Origin: Magicicada septendecula
Lineage: Eukaryota; Arthropoda; Insecta; Hemiptera; Cicadidae
Direction of reading: 5' to 3'
Length of the DNA: 64,000 bases
NCBI GenBank assembly: GCA_034769895.1
Contig: CM068372.1
Location: forward strand, 234,812,843-234,876,842
In this document: positions 1 through 12,309 of the stretch, piece by piece
Numbering within the stretch: position 1 is the first letter of the stretch
Layout: every line of letters starts with the position of its first letter
Made by a program: the position numbers and the translations under genes
The notes under the pieces: model-generated
Told to the model about the DNA's origin: nothing
Seen by the model: the letters and a program-made list of their open reading frames with translations, nothing else
The model's database searches: none

Positions 1-675
1 GATGGCGAGCCACCCTTTGAACGAAATATGGTTTCGTTTTCAAAAGTTAATGGTACCATTAAAAATATCTCTGTTTTGGAATCATCATTGGACCCTTTAG
101 CGTATCCATTACTTTTTCCAAATGGTGATACTGGGTGGCATATCAATATTTCTCATAATGTACCAACAACATCTAATTCAAGAGCGCCCAGAAATAAATT
201 AACCATGCTTCAGTATGCAGCCTATCGACTTGCAATTAGAGAAGATTTTAGCATGTTACACCATTCACAAAAATTATTTCTGCAGTGGATAGTTGATATG
301 TATGTGAGAATAGAGGGCACAAGGTTACATTTCATTCGACAAAATCAAACAAGTCTTAGGTCTGAAGTTTACAACAATTTAACAGATTATTTAGAATTGA
401 ACCCCAATGCCAATAATGTTGGCGGTAGAGTAATTTTACCATCTTCATTCAATGGATCTCCAAGAAATATGTATCAGAATTATTTAGATGCAATGTCAAT
501 TGTACAACATTTCAGAAAGCCTTCTTTGTTTATTACAATGACTTGCAATCCAAGTTGGCCTGAAATAGTTAGCAATATTGGTGTAGGTGAGTCAGCTAAT
601 TTTCGACCTGATATTGTTGTGCGTGTATTCAAGTCCAAACTGAAAGAATTAATTGAGGGCCTTACACTAAAAAAA
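1..675 (+). pseudogene. Helitron Rep-helicase, segment 1 (Helitron-like N-terminal region)
   Basis: This is the first of three reading-frame segments of one Helitron protein. Reading in frame 1 from base 1, it contains family signatures such as MLQYAAYRLAIR near 208-243 and the FITMTCNPSWPEI block near 529-567, both typical of the Helitron N-terminal Rep region. The frame stays open to 759, but homology leaves it at the A-run 669-675: from there the -1 frame reads IFGKVEAL...EFQKRGLPHAHILL, which is the conserved continuation. The shift equals loss of one base. The in-phase string A_AAA_AAA also fits a -1 slippery site. The start codon is outside the window; the ATG at 28 is internal. Confidence 0.8.
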
Positions 676-1511
676 TCTTCGGTAAAGTTGAAGCACTCAT
701 TTATACAATTGAGTTTCAAAAGAGAGGATTGCCTCATGCTCACATTTTACTCTCTTTAAATGAGCAAGATAAAATTGTTAACGCTACCGATATTGATAAA
801 GTTGTATCTGCGGAGATTCCTAACATTCAAACACATCCTACATTACATGAATATGTTGTAAAACACATGATGCATGGTCCATGCGGTGTACTTAATCCAA
901 ATTCTGTATGTATGAGAGATGGAAAATGCACAAAAGATTACCCAAAACGATTTAATGAATTTACATGTGAATCATTAAATGGATATCCATTATACAGAAA
1001 GCGTGATAATGGTATTAATGCTGAAGTTCGCGGTAGTTGCCTCGACAATCGTTATGTTGTACCATACAATCCGTATTTACTTGCCAAATTTAATTGCCAT
1101 ATAAATGTTGAAGTATGCACTACAGTTAAAAGTGTTAAATACGTGTATAAAGGCTATGACAGTGCATCTGTTGAATTAGGTTCAGAGAGAAATGAACCAG
1201 GTCAAGAAATACAAATTGATGAAGTTAAACATTTTTTAAATGGCCGTTATGTCGGATCAACTGAAGCTATATGGCGCATCTATGAATTACCAATGCATTT
1301 TCAATCACATGTCATCGTTAGACTTGACATTCATTTACCGCGTAGACAGAATGTTTACTTTCGAGAAGGGCAAGAACGTCAAGCAATTGAAAATGCAAGA
1401 CAAACAAAATTATTAGCATTTTTTGAATTGAATCGATCAGATCCATCAGCGCATGAATATAAGTATATTGAAATTCCTTTGCATTATGTGTGGGAAGATT
1501 CCCGAAAAAAT
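676..1511 (+). pseudogene. Helitron Rep-helicase, segment 2 (HUH nuclease core)
   Basis: This segment holds the HUH metal-binding motif as PHAHILL (His-Ala-His at 735-743), followed by a Cys-rich stretch (MHGPCG, MRDGKCTKDYPK). The catalytic-tyrosine region reads VKYVYKGYDSA at 1134-1166. In the families I know this motif contains two tyrosines in a YxxKYxxKG-like arrangement; here about four residues seem to be missing, which would leave only one of the pair. The frame then reaches HYVWEDSRKN and leaves homology at the A-run 1505-1510. The conserved continuation (KWKKRRRGGDK) is again in the -1 frame. The local string A_AAA_AAT is in phase for slippage. Confidence 0.78.
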
Positions 1512-3418
1512 GGAAGAAGAGAAGGCGTGGAGGTGATAAAATCATTACACGCATATATGTAGTATCACCAAAAGACATCGAACTTTTCCATTTACGATTA
1601 CTTTTATTACATGTCTGTGGTCCAAAATCATTTGAGGATGTTAGAACATACAATGGAATTATACACACTTCTTTTGTTGAAACGTGCCATGCTCGCGGCA
1701 TTGCTTCAAATGATAATGAATGGCGCGAATCTTTAAATGAAGCAAAAGAATTACATTCACCAAAACAAATGCGAAATTTATTTGGTTACATTTGTGCATT
1801 AAATGTGCCAGCCAATGCATTGGCGTTATGGAATGAATTTAAAGTATATCTTAGTGAAGATTTTTTGAGAGATTACAACGAAGAAGTATCCTTTAACACA
1901 GCTCTATTAGAAATTGAAGATATTTTGAATGTTCATAATTTGTCATGTCAAGAACTTGGTTTACCAGTTCCCATGTATTCGCAGAGAACAGACGAAGCAA
2001 ATGCTATTGATCCAATAGAACAAGAGTTTCTGTTTTGTGAGCATTATGAAACTGCAAATATTGAACAGCGTAATCTAATTGATCGTGTGATTCGTGAAGT
2101 TTTGCACCATGATATTGGATCTAATGTTTTTTGTTTAACCACTCATGCAGGTTGTGGAAAAACATTCACACCAACAGCAATCATTCACAAATTAAATTCG
2201 CTTAATCTTAGTTGCATTGCAACAGCGTTCAGTGGCATAGCTTCAACTCTATTACTTGGAGGTAGAGCTTTACACAATGTGTTTAAATTGCCTATACCCA
2301 TTTTGGAAAATTCTGTAGCGAATATTACCGCAAATAGTAGCTACGGACGTTACATCAATTCATCATCATTGATAATTATTGATGAAATTTCTATGTGCCC
2401 ACTGCAAGTGTTGAAAATCATAGATAGATTATTGCAGGATCTATGCGATGAAAATGATAAACATAAACCATTTGGAGGGAAAACGATACTTCTGTGCGGT
2501 GATTTTCGGCAAATCTTACCAGTTGTCCCACATGGATCACGTGCAACTTTAATTGAAAATTGTGTCACGAGTTGGCATAAATTTGTTTATTTTCATAAAG
2601 TAACGTTTACTCAAAATATGAGAGCCTTACCAAGTGAAATAGAATTTGTCGAATTCTTGAAAAAAATTGGTAATGATGAAGCCCCACAATTCCCTCAGTT
2701 TGGTGAAAATATTATTGAAATACCTCAGCAATTAATAGGAGATGAAAATAATATTATTAATGAGGTGTATGGAAATATTTCCGAAAACATACTCTCAGAT
2801 AACATATTGAAGTCAGTTATTTTAGCACCTAAAAATGATGATTGTACTTTTATTAATACTGATAAAATAATTTGTAATGATGACAATGAAATCAATAGCT
2901 ATCCAGTAGAGCTTTTGAATTCTTTGACTATTAGTGGTTTGCCACCACATAAGTTAGTACTGAAAATTAATTGCATCGTTTTACTGATCAGAAACTTAAA
3001 TACAAAGGAAGCATTAGTCAATAGAACAAGAATGCGCATCAAGTGTATGCATCGTAATGCTATTGATTGCGAAGTTTTAACTGGAACCGCACGCAATAAG
3101 AGAATTTTGATTCCACGTATGAATTTAACATATTCCGGTACTGTTTTACCATTTAACTTTCAAAGAACTCAATTTCCAATTATACCTGCATTTGCGATGA
3201 CAATAAATAAGTCTCAAGGACAAACATTCGAAAAAATTGGAATTTTATTGAGGCAGCCAGTTTTTACACATGGTCAATTGTACGTCGCAGCAAGTAGAGT
3301 TCGATCATTCGATGGTTTGAGATTTTATATTTCCGAATATAATGGCCAAGGGCATTTAGCAAATGATGAAAGAGTTTTTACAAAAAACATCGTTTACACA
3401 GAAGTTCTGAATCATTAA
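1512..3418 (+). pseudogene. Helitron Rep-helicase, segment 3 (PIF1-like helicase)
   Basis: This is the superfamily 1 helicase half of the Helitron protein. It begins with the linker VVSPKDIELFHLRLLLLHVCGP and FEDVRTYNG. The Walker A loop is HAGCGKT at 2144-2164; the more usual form is G-x-G-G-T-G-K-T, so it is slightly atypical. Walker B is IIIDEIS near 2373-2393. FGGKTILLCGDFRQILPVV lies near 2473-2529. The C-terminal motif TINKSQGQTFEKIGI and HGQLYVAASRVRS (about 3200-3306) match PIF1 family motifs V and VI. The stop is TAA at 3416-3418. It is expected to unwind donor DNA during transposition. Confidence 0.9.
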
Positions 3419-4196
3419 ATTCACTTTCAAACTATTTTAAGTTCAATGGACAACATTTATTTTTTAACCGCCCGGTTTTTTTTGATTTAATGAAAAATAT
3501 ATGAAAAAATACGAGGCACGTATTTTTTTATTTTTTATTAATTTTTTATTTAAATTTTATATAATTCGAAAAAGATAGGCAAAATAACTGTGTAGCCTTG
3601 GCGAAACCTGGTCAGTATGGCAATAAAAAAAAACCCAAGGAAATGTCAAAAACGCGTTATTGGTTTTTAAATATGGCTTAGCCAAGCTAAACCTCATTTT
3701 TCCTATCTTTCATATTTTTCAAATAACTCGAAAATTAATGCATAGAAAAAAAAATTAAAAAATTATATAAGCTTTGTAGCAGATAATCTTCAAACTGTTT
3801 TCGAATTTTGTACCTTACCAAAAATGAAATGTAATCCACTGGAATTGAAAACAATGTATCTTATACTTCTATGAATGTCAAGTCTCATTTTTATTAGCGT
3901 TTACTTGATTCAATAATAACATGAAAAAATTAAAACTGACAATGAATTATATCAAAAAATAAATACGAATACAAGCTGTAATTGTGTTTTTTTTCAACTG
4001 TTACTAACATTAAATTTTAAATTTCATAGGTATTGCAGGGAATTAAGGCAAACAACACACGCTAATGACGTATTTGTACACGCTCGCAGCTGACGTAATA
4101 GAACAAAATTCAAAAAAATTATATGCAATGATTATAGAGGTATACACTTTGACAAAAGAACCTCAATAACGTTCAAACTTAAAAATTTAATGAATT

Positions 4197-4230
4197 ACGG
4201 TCGAATTTCGACCACTGGGCGACCACTAGT
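4197..4230 (+). other. Helitron 3' terminus: hairpin plus CTAG|T
   Basis: GGTCGAA / TTCGACC at 4199-4213 forms a short GC-containing hairpin. It is followed after 12 nt by CTAG at 4226-4229 and a T at 4230. Helitrons end in a hairpin roughly 10-12 nt before CTRR and insert 5' of a T. Both features are present at the expected spacing, which fixes the right end of the element. Confidence 0.87.
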
Positions 4231-6885
4231 TATTATTATTGAGTTAGATAATTTCAATATTAGATAATTTTTCAGTTACCAAAAAAATCAGAAAAACCCC
4301 GATGACTTTTTTTTTAGTTAAATTAAAATTGTAAAGCAGAGAAGTATACAATAAACACAAAAATTTCAAACCACTCCATTGGGTTTTTAGTTAAATTTAT
4401 AACCGTAATGCCTAAATAACAAGTAATTTAGTCCTACCTTTTAAGTTTATCTACAGGCCTATATCTAATAGTATACTTTTCACAAGTATACATAACTGAT
4501 ACACAACAATATATTGTTACGACATTACAGAACAATCTACGTGTTTATCGAATGTTCCAGATGAATCCAGCTGAATCTGTGTGGCGTACGTGATTCTCGA
4601 CATTAACTAGACTGTGACAGGAGCCGCGCGAACTGTGTCAAGGCCGCAATAAAACTCTCTTTAACTTGATACCCCGCATGGATTTTTTCGATTTTTTCAC
4701 AATATTGTCCTCCTCACATTTTTGCCTCCCGCCCCACTGTTTTTGAAGCGATGAGTCTAAAAAAGAATATGGCTCTGTAGGTTAACAGTTTGGACATGCG
4801 ACCAAGTTTTTACAAAAATCGGTTGATGCATTCAAAAGTTATCGTGAGACACGTTCCAAATAGAACAATGGCAAAAGGTCTAGTTAAAACTGAGATCTCA
4901 CTTCGCCCAATCAGTAACGACGGCGTAATATAATCCACTGGTTTAATACGGCGTAATTTTATTTTTGGACCATTTCAAGTCGTTACGGTAATAACGTAAG
5001 AATTCGTTGGTTATTGTTTCTTTTCCTCGTTTTTCCACAAGAATCTCGGATTTGCTCTGTTGCTCCTGGTCCCTGGCTGCCATTCGACTTTTTGAGACCA
5101 CTTAGTGTCCTGACATTCTCCTCACACGCACGCATCGTTTCAACCCCTTGTTTCATTCTTTCCATTGAACTGCGCCATGTTGTGATCAGTTGTGTATACT
5201 GCGAGTCCTGGCCTGGCATTTCGTTTTCGCTAATGACGTAACTGCATGATTGATTAGATCACAGAACAGTTAAACAATAATGACATCCAGATGGGATTGC
5301 CCCAACGCTGTTGTTGCCCAAGTTATCTTCAACTAGTCCGCGAAAATCCAGGTCCAATAAACTCTTAACTAAATTTTGGTAAACTGTCACGTTAGCTTAG
5401 ATTCTCTGTTTAATATTGATTACCGGCATACCGTATTTTGTCTCACACAGCACTTACTATTAAAACATTTAACACGATACAATGAAACACTACGAAGTTC
5501 TATGAGTATACTCATTTTTTATATTCGAAAGTAGGTGGAGTTAATGTAAAATTAAAAGGATTTTAGCTGGAAATGTGCAGTATACCCTTCTCTGTTACAA
5601 AGAGATTTTTCGACTTGTATCTTCACGGTAATAAAAAAACGTAGGGGGCGCAGCCAATTATATAAATGTCAGACTCTTCGTTTCTTATTGTGTACGATCC
5701 GCTTAAGTCGCTGAATCCCCCTTCTTCTTTTAGACTTATTTCTTTCCTCATGATTTTGTCATCCCCTACACGTGTGAATCGCAGTTTCTCTAAACAGGTT
5801 ATCTAAAACTTACAATAATTCTAAAATTTATTTTATGAAAAGGTTAGGGACGCGCTGGCGAGGACAAGAGGTTCGTACGCCCGAGGGCGTCTGCCGAAAC
5901 GAAGGGGAGCAACACCGTGGCAGTCAGCATTCGCAAGGAAGACTACAGATTAATGGACAGAGCTCTGCTCAAAAGCTGCCAAAAACCAGGAACAGAAACA
6001 CTGCGTTGCGGATGTATTTCCGTGCTATTTGTTACCCTCAATCCACTCCCGACTCGTACAACAACAGCTCATACGGCCTCAACAGTCGATTAGTTGCGCA
6101 GTATTGTAAACTCTAATTGGTGCATAAATGATCGATTCTAATTACTGCCGTAATGCTACTGCCTTCGTTTGTCAGATCACAGGCTGAACGCGTAGACGGT
6201 TTCAGTCGAACGACGCCAAAAGGCGACCTACTCTGTGTAATTAAAATTACATGCTTCACTGCTTTACATCTGTAAACAGCCACGTCACATGCAGCCGGTG
6301 GAAGCATTGTAGGCCTACTAAGCTGACGCTCTCATGTTACGCCGTATATTTACGTTTATTCAGCTGTGTGTTTTTTTAAAAGATATTTCTTCTTACATAT
6401 TTTGAGCAGTATGTTGTATGTGTTGTCTGTGTCTGGTGGAGTACATCATGAGCGGGCTGTTGTTGCTACTGGTTGATAAGAATGAGGATAAAATTTCATA
6501 AGTTTTGGATATTTAATTTCTGAACAAATTGAACTTCAAAAAATCCAAAAGTGCGAAAATTTTAACATGTCCCACAATTTTAGAATTTCTGTCAGTAAAA
6601 CCCGTAGCGCTTTAATTTTGTAATTTTTGAAAAACTCAAAAAACTCGAAACACTAATTCTAATTTGTTTGAAAACATATGTAGCAAACACATATCGATTG
6701 CTAGTGTGATTCCATAAAATAAAAATTAGTTTGTATAAAAATAAAATTTTGATTTAATAAGGCACATGAAATTTGGTTCATATGTTCTTGTTTAGCTTAC
6801 ATGATTAAGAACGCATACGCAGTTAGTCATAATGTAGCGTATCTAAAGGCTTCTTCTTCTTCTTCTTCGTCACGGCTTAGACGGT
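4231..6885. other. AT-rich non-coding stretch
   Basis: I recognise no gene here. Small open frames exist at 4983-5219 (minus, 78 codons, rich in Gln, Arg and Ser), 5835-6116 (plus, 93 codons) and 6113-6307 (minus), but none matches a family I know. Their local GC is higher than the surroundings, so old transposon remnants or stray exons are possible. A TTC/CTT trinucleotide run sits at about 6851-6867. Confidence 0.5.
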
Positions 6886-6965
6886 TTAGTCTGTTCCGGC
6901 TCCAAACTGGTCGGACCATCTCTTCTTGGGTCTTCCCAGACTTCTTTTCCCTTTCGGCTGATACA
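6886..6965 (-). pseudogene. LINE reverse transcriptase C-terminal scrap
   Basis: Read on the minus strand this stretch encodes KGKRSLGRPKKRWSDQF followed within a few codons by a stop. The G-R-P-K-(K/R)-R-W-x-D signature is the characteristic C-terminal tail of many insect non-LTR retrotransposon ORF2 proteins (RTE and related clades). Only this tail survives. It is a 3' fragment, consistent with 5' truncation during target-primed reverse transcription. The clade cannot be fixed from so short a piece. Confidence 0.6.
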
Positions 6966-8599
6966 ATAAGGCTAACTTGGGGAATCTGTCACTGCCCATT
7001 CTGCTAATGTGTTGTTTCCACCTTTTTACCAATTATAACCTTTAAAAATGGTATAACTTTTAGAAATACAACCTTGAAAAACGTTTTATTTATTTGGAGC
7101 CATTCAAAAACTGAGGTACCTGCTAAAATTTGCGCATTTTTTAATTTTATTAAATTCAATAAATTAAAACCTTCAAAATTATTAAGTTTTTGCATTTGTG
7201 CCTACTCTAATAAAACAAAAGTTAGGAAAATAAAAATTCTTAAGGTTTAAACATTTTTATTTAATTTTTTTGATTTGATATTGATTGTTCCTACATTGTG
7301 TGGTGTTTTGGAACTGTTTGAATTTGTTCAGAAATTAACTTCTTGTTGTGATTTATAATTTACATACGTCTTGTTTGCCGAACTGATCACTGTAGTGTCC
7401 CTGTAAGGTAGGCCTAGATGTTTTATTAGGGTTTGTTATTCATGTCTGGAGAGTCTTGTCTTGTATCCCTGGGATTTGTTGTTAAATTAGATTTTATAAA
7501 TGTTCGGTTTTTATAAAGATTTAAATGCCATATAAATTTGCAAATCTTGAAAACGTGATACTAAAAACATTATACAGAACATCTGAGAAACTTAGTCATA
7601 TGGCCATAAGTTACAAAAATTTAATACCCCAACAAATTCAGATCAATAAAAAAACGCGATTCAATTTTCAAAAACCGCAACACAAAACGCTCAGTAAACA
7701 AAAACATCTCCCAGACTAAATCAGGAGACCACAACTAATCGAGGCCCATTATTACCATCAACAATCTAACCAGACAGTACATTAATGTAACAGACGAGCG
7801 TATCGTAAATGCGCAAAACATGTCTCAGATAAGAATAAGCGTCTTGCCAATACTTTTGAAATAATTTTATTTAATTAAATATATCAAGAAAGGCAACTGT
7901 ACAATGTGAATATATAAAACATACTACACTTTATTCAATATTACCTTTGTTTTTAATCATAATTTAACATTTTCTTTATTCTGTTTCCATTATCATTTTC
8001 GTCTTATACACATTTCGCTACACTAACGAAGATTATATTGAATTATGACACATCTTCAGATATCTCGTATAGCATATTAATAGTATCTTCGGTGTTCTCA
8101 ACAGTTATGTATCACGTCTTCCAGACAACAAGCAAAGGTCTTCCAGAACTGGTAGTCCAATTTCGGAATCCCTTTAAAACACTAACAATTAGATTTCAAC
8201 CAAGCTTGGTAAGGAAATGAAGCTTTATTCCAACACGATGACGGACAAGATCATAGTATTGTTACAATAACACACACACACATACACTGACGCGTGCGCG
8301 CGAAGTGTAAACATAGAAATTCAAAATTTCAAATACCTAAACATAGAAAATCCAAACGTCTTCTAAAATGAACATGTTTAGAATATTTATAATAGCCTAC
8401 ATGCACTGAATAAATAAAAATAACAAATAAAACACTAATTTCGACCTAATAGTTCTAGATACATAATTAATAATATGTTTGTTTTTGATCCTTACACTTA
8501 TTAAAGTTTTAATAATTATTTTTATTTTTTACTTATTATAGTCAGTAGCTGAAACCTACTGATGGTTGTGGTGATGATGATGCAAGTAAGTACGCAGTA
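6966..8599. other. AT-rich non-coding stretch
   Basis: Very AT-rich DNA with many stop codons on both strands and several poly(A)/poly(T) patches. Short open frames at 7525-7719 and 8038-8220 are of low complexity or unrecognised and are probably chance. A short CA-rich run lies near 8268-8288. No RNA gene or known repeat is apparent. Confidence 0.5.
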
Positions 8600-8880
8600 G
8601 TCTGGTAATAACGGAATGTGGCATCCGTGACACCACGGTTCCGGTCAAGCGACGGGCGAATTTGTTCCGGTCCAGAGAGAGTCACGCTCTGCGCACGGAA
8701 CGAGGTACGCCTAATCAACGCGATGACGAGTTTTTCTACGTCTTACTTGAGAACCGAGTTCATAAGAGGACACAGGAAAGCGACCATGGGAAAAACGTGC
8801 CGGGAACGAATAACGTGAAAGGCAAAGACTACATGCTTTTTCTTTTCAGTTAACGACTGGCTCGGGGAGGTCTCCAGCAA
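8600..8880 (+). other. GC-richer island with an unrecognised 66-codon open frame
   Basis: This segment is clearly richer in GC than its surroundings and holds open frames at 8618-8818 and 8662-8853 on the plus strand. The translation (MASVTPRFRSSDGRICSGPE...) is not low-complexity, but I do not recognise it. A good pyrimidine-rich acceptor-like sequence (CTTTTTCTTTTCAG) ends at about 8850. It could be an exon remnant or part of a dispersed repeat. It also lies downstream, in minus-strand sense, of the LTR/PBS at 9.2-10.6 kb, so it could be internal sequence of that element. Confidence 0.25.
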
Positions 8881-9161
8881 GAGAGACGGAAATTCCCTAA
8901 AGTAACTCGACGTTACATATATGTTATTACATAATCTGTAGTCATTTTCTCAGATAAAGGTTCATAAAATCCTTTCATTCCTTTAAGTTCTGTAATACAC
9001 TTCTTGATAGGCCTTTATAAAAGAGTTAAATTATTTATTTGCAAATTATGTTGGCCTACGAGCATGTGAGAAATAAGGTTTACAAACTACCTTGATCACT
9101 AATAATATTAATAATTTATTTAATAGTCTATAACACTTATTCCAGTGTACCGGACTCTTGA

Positions 9162-9179
9162 TTGTACCTCAGGGCGCCA
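9162..9179 (-). other. Primer-binding-site-like sequence next to the LTR
   Basis: On the minus strand this reads TGGCGCCCTGAGGTACAA, immediately downstream of the putative LTR. TGG at the first position pairs with the CCA end of a tRNA, as in reverse-transcribing LTR elements. The matching tRNA was not determined. Confidence 0.45.
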
Positions 9180-10622
9180 GTAATAATAAACACAAATTAA
9201 AATATATAAATCAACTTTTAATGAATCAATTGCTTTTATATACTACAAAATTTCTTAATATGACTTGAATCGTTTTATTTTACAATTTGAATATTATTAA
9301 ATAGCAATGAGTTCTTTTCTGACAAATTGAGTCGCTATATTTGAATACAAACATATATAGTTATCAAACAATATAGAATCAACTGTTCATTTATTGGTTA
9401 CTTGCGTGGAGAATCCTTCCGATGTGCGTAGTCCTGAAGATGTTGCAGATCGGTGAGTCGTCAGCAGCTGTAGTTGCGTGTTAATCCTGGTTATAAATGC
9501 ACTAATTCACTTTATCACAGATGTACACTACACTTGACATATTGGTTATACATACAATTATGTCATATAATTATACACTCTGGACACAAAGAGTATTGAA
9601 TTGACCTTAAGTGCATCTAACACAGTTCGCGTCGCATGCGTTCCGATTATCTCACACCGTCGTAACTTTAATCCGAACTAATCCGCTACCTTCAGTGATT
9701 TCACCACAACGTATCGAATTGATGGAAATTTATGCGTAATATTACTTCGTGTTGTTTGTTATTACTCCGATCATTCACTCATTTACTTATTACTGTTTAA
9801 GAAACTTTATAACTTTAGTATTAGTAATTATCGCGTTCCCGTACTTCTGTTACTTCTGCGAATTTACTTTATTCTTAAATTACTATTAAAATATATAGTT
9901 ATTGCAAAACAGCGTACGAGAGTCTCTTCCGTGTAGTTCCTCCGATTTAAAGAAGACTAACTCATTTCTTTACAAGTTCATATTTTATACTTGCTTTGAA
10001 TTTCCCTTATATCGATAGAAAAACTTTCCTATAGATTTAAACTACCGCTAAATACAAAATCACCCAATCTGCTTAGCGAAAACCTCCCGCGCAACACATG
10101 ACGCTTTTTCTGATTCGCCCAACGTTTCTCCGCGTTCCACGTGCTTAAAAAACTAGCGTCTATATTCATCTCTATCACACATCGCTCTCTCTCATCTAAC
10201 GGTACCTATTGTTACATGCACTTAAAGTTTACAACATTGGCAAACACCCTTAATATCCTAGCGAATAATACATTTTATGACAGTTATGTCCCAAAACGTG
10301 ACAGCCTAAAATTACCTTCCTTATAGTCGTCAGCCCCAAGGCCGGCGTTGTGTTCCTACCGCTATACTCTACAGCTTTTTTAAAAGTTAATTTCTTTCAA
10401 GTAATGCCGCCTAACGGTTCAGGCGTCTCGTTACCTCCCGGCTTTCTAAAACACACCCATTTCTTTGCGTTCAGCATAGTTGATTGAGTAAAATTAGCAA
10501 TTGCTCAAATTTTGCGTTACAGTTCCTAAAACATTTCTCTAACACATTTCAAACGGTTCCAGAGACAAGCATAAACATAATTTAATAATATAATTAAAGG
10601 GCTTGGTTGCCCCTCTGTTACA
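9180..10622 (-). repeat. Putative 5' LTR of a Ty3-like element, minus strand
   Basis: Read on the minus strand, a block of about 1.44 kb begins TGTAACAGAGGGGCAACC at 10622 and runs to TTATTATTAC at about 9180. It is directly followed by TGGCGCCCTGAGGTAC, a typical primer-binding-site start. A TATATAAAA motif lies about 55 nt before the LTR end. TGTAAC starts and TGGCGCC primer sites are usual for insect Ty3-type LTR retrotransposons. I see no second copy of this LTR in the window and no gag or pol frame beyond the primer site, so this is a 5' LTR left from a deleted element. The 3' end lacks the usual CA. Confidence 0.5.
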
Positions 10623-11600
10623 CAAATCGTCTCCTATTCTTTCCTCCTGCATTCTCTGCCTACCACATCTTTTTTCCGTTTTCTACCTTAGCTTGACAGA
10701 AGAACATTCACTGTTTCTTGTTGTTTGTAATTGAATTTATTTTACAGAAGAACCTATATAGTGGATGGTGGTTTTAATTTTGTTTTCCTCAACATCCGTA
10801 TGAAAACACAAAATCTATCACCATTCTAAGTTACCTGTAAAGTTTAGTTTATTAATTTTAAACGTTGAACACTTAGTTAACTTTACGTAATATTTAATTA
10901 ACTTGATTTTATTTTTATTTAATTAAAATCAATATAACTTAAATAACCAAAAAAGCTGTTTCACCGATTAGAGTGCCAGAGCATTGAGTTTCCAAATGAA
11001 GGTTGTCAATGATGTTGCAGTTTCCGTGAGAACCGTAGCACCTTTAATGACGGGACATGACTAAACACTGAATACGATTAGTCTAATTTGAAAAGGTCGT
11101 CTTGTGACCTGGAACACACGCCGTTACGTTCGGCCAAATATTCCTCGCTTGGGGTACTTACCTTAGTTATTAGCTACGCTAACACAAATAGCCTATTTGC
11201 ATATCAATTGGTATCGCATGTTTAGTGGTACAGTATTTGCGTTTTGATTACCAGTCGCGTGGTCTCGCCATTTTCCCATATGGAAACATATACAACCAGC
11301 TGTTGTTTGTTTATTCGTAGTCGGTAGTACGAGTTAGGTCGTATAACAGCGGAGACATCCAATGCTTGTTACACACTACACCTTATTACGAGTCCTGTAT
11401 TACGTAATGTATACGAATATATTAGTCTTCATTGTTTCATTTATCCTTAATGGAGAAGTGTGGAGGAGATCGAATATCAGCAGCGGGTTTCTGAAATCTC
11501 ACCAGTACACAAACAGAAAATTCAGGACTTAAGCATTCACGCTGAAGTCGCCGGTTACAGGGGGTGACAGGGGGGTTACAGGGGCCGGTTACTTTTGATA
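10623..11600. other. Non-coding stretch, nothing recognised
   Basis: AT-rich DNA without any long open frame or recognisable element. A G-run (GGGGGTGACAGGGGGG) occurs just before the MITE copy that starts near 11601. Confidence 0.5.
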
Positions 11601-12036
11601 CAGGAGCTTATTTACGTGGAGGGCGAACTGGACGACCCCTCCTCAGAGGGTCGAACAAAATTTGAGGAATTTTGTTAGTCTCTTAATTTTTAAGTTGTTT
11701 TGTTATTTTTTTTTTCTTTGAGCTGTGTACGCAAATATAATAGTAACTCTTATTTAAATACAGTGTACAAACAGGGTTATTACACGACATTCGCGTATAC
11801 GTTTGATATATGAGATGTAGGAAAATCAATTCAATCGGTAAGTATCTTGTAAAAAATGTTTCAATATCTTGTATTTTTATTGTGTTATTACTGCTTATTT
11901 TAATGGGATTGATTTGAGGATGTTATTACAGGGTTTTCAGCCAATTCAAAGATAGTAATATTGATTAATTTTAATTTGTTTTTCTTTTGTATGAGCCGAC
12001 CCCCCCCCCCACAAGACCACTGTTTTGATACACCTT
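11601..12036 (+). mobile_element. Non-autonomous hAT-like MITE, copy A
   Basis: This is homologous along its whole length to 51791-52214 and to the reverse complement of 55493-55912. Shared landmarks, in order, are a TTTACG-G-rich start, CAGAGGGTCGAA, TCTCTTAATTTTTA, AGCTGTGTACG, AAGTATCTTGTAAA, TTTCAATA, a TTTTCTTTTGTA block, and a C-run with AAGACCA near the end. It has no coding capacity. CAGGAGCTTA at the start resembles the CAGGGGCGTA ends of hAT-type elements. This copy is the most decayed and its right border is uncertain. Confidence 0.55.
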
Positions 12037-12234
12037 TAGACTCTCAGATTTAGTCAGGGATCTGAAGTATAACTGCACAAATGAAAAAATACATCACGAC
12101 CGAATGCAGTGGATACTGGATCAAAAGTTCCTGAACGCTGAATTAAGTACTGTCAGTGGAATACTGACGCACACGAGATCATTTATCAACGTGCAGTGAT
12201 TATGTACAGTAGTAATATTTTCAGTGGTACTAGT
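12037..12234. other. Short non-coding spacer
   Basis: No element or frame recognised between the MITE and the trinucleotide repeats. Confidence 0.5.
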
Positions 12235-12235
12235 G

Positions 12236-12297
<62 letters not shown>

Positions 12298-12309
12298 TGT
12301 TGTAGTAGG

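Larger units (their letters stand above)
1..4229 (+). mobile_element. Helitron rolling-circle transposon, 5' end outside window
   Basis: The element carries a Rep (HUH) nuclease followed by a PIF1-type helicase, the fused architecture specific to Helitrons, which transpose by rolling-circle replication. The reading frame is open to the first base of the window, so the 5' TC end and N-terminus lie upstream. After the stop at 3418 there are about 810 bp of AT-rich 3' sequence. This ends in a short hairpin and CTAG followed by T, the expected Helitron 3' end. No target duplication is expected, because Helitrons insert between A and T. The coding region needs two frame changes, so this copy is probably inactive unless frameshifting is real. 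Confidence 0.9.

Noticed and set aside
1318-1701. 127-codon minus-strand frame
   Set aside because: It is antisense to the Helitron Rep-helicase and has no independent features.
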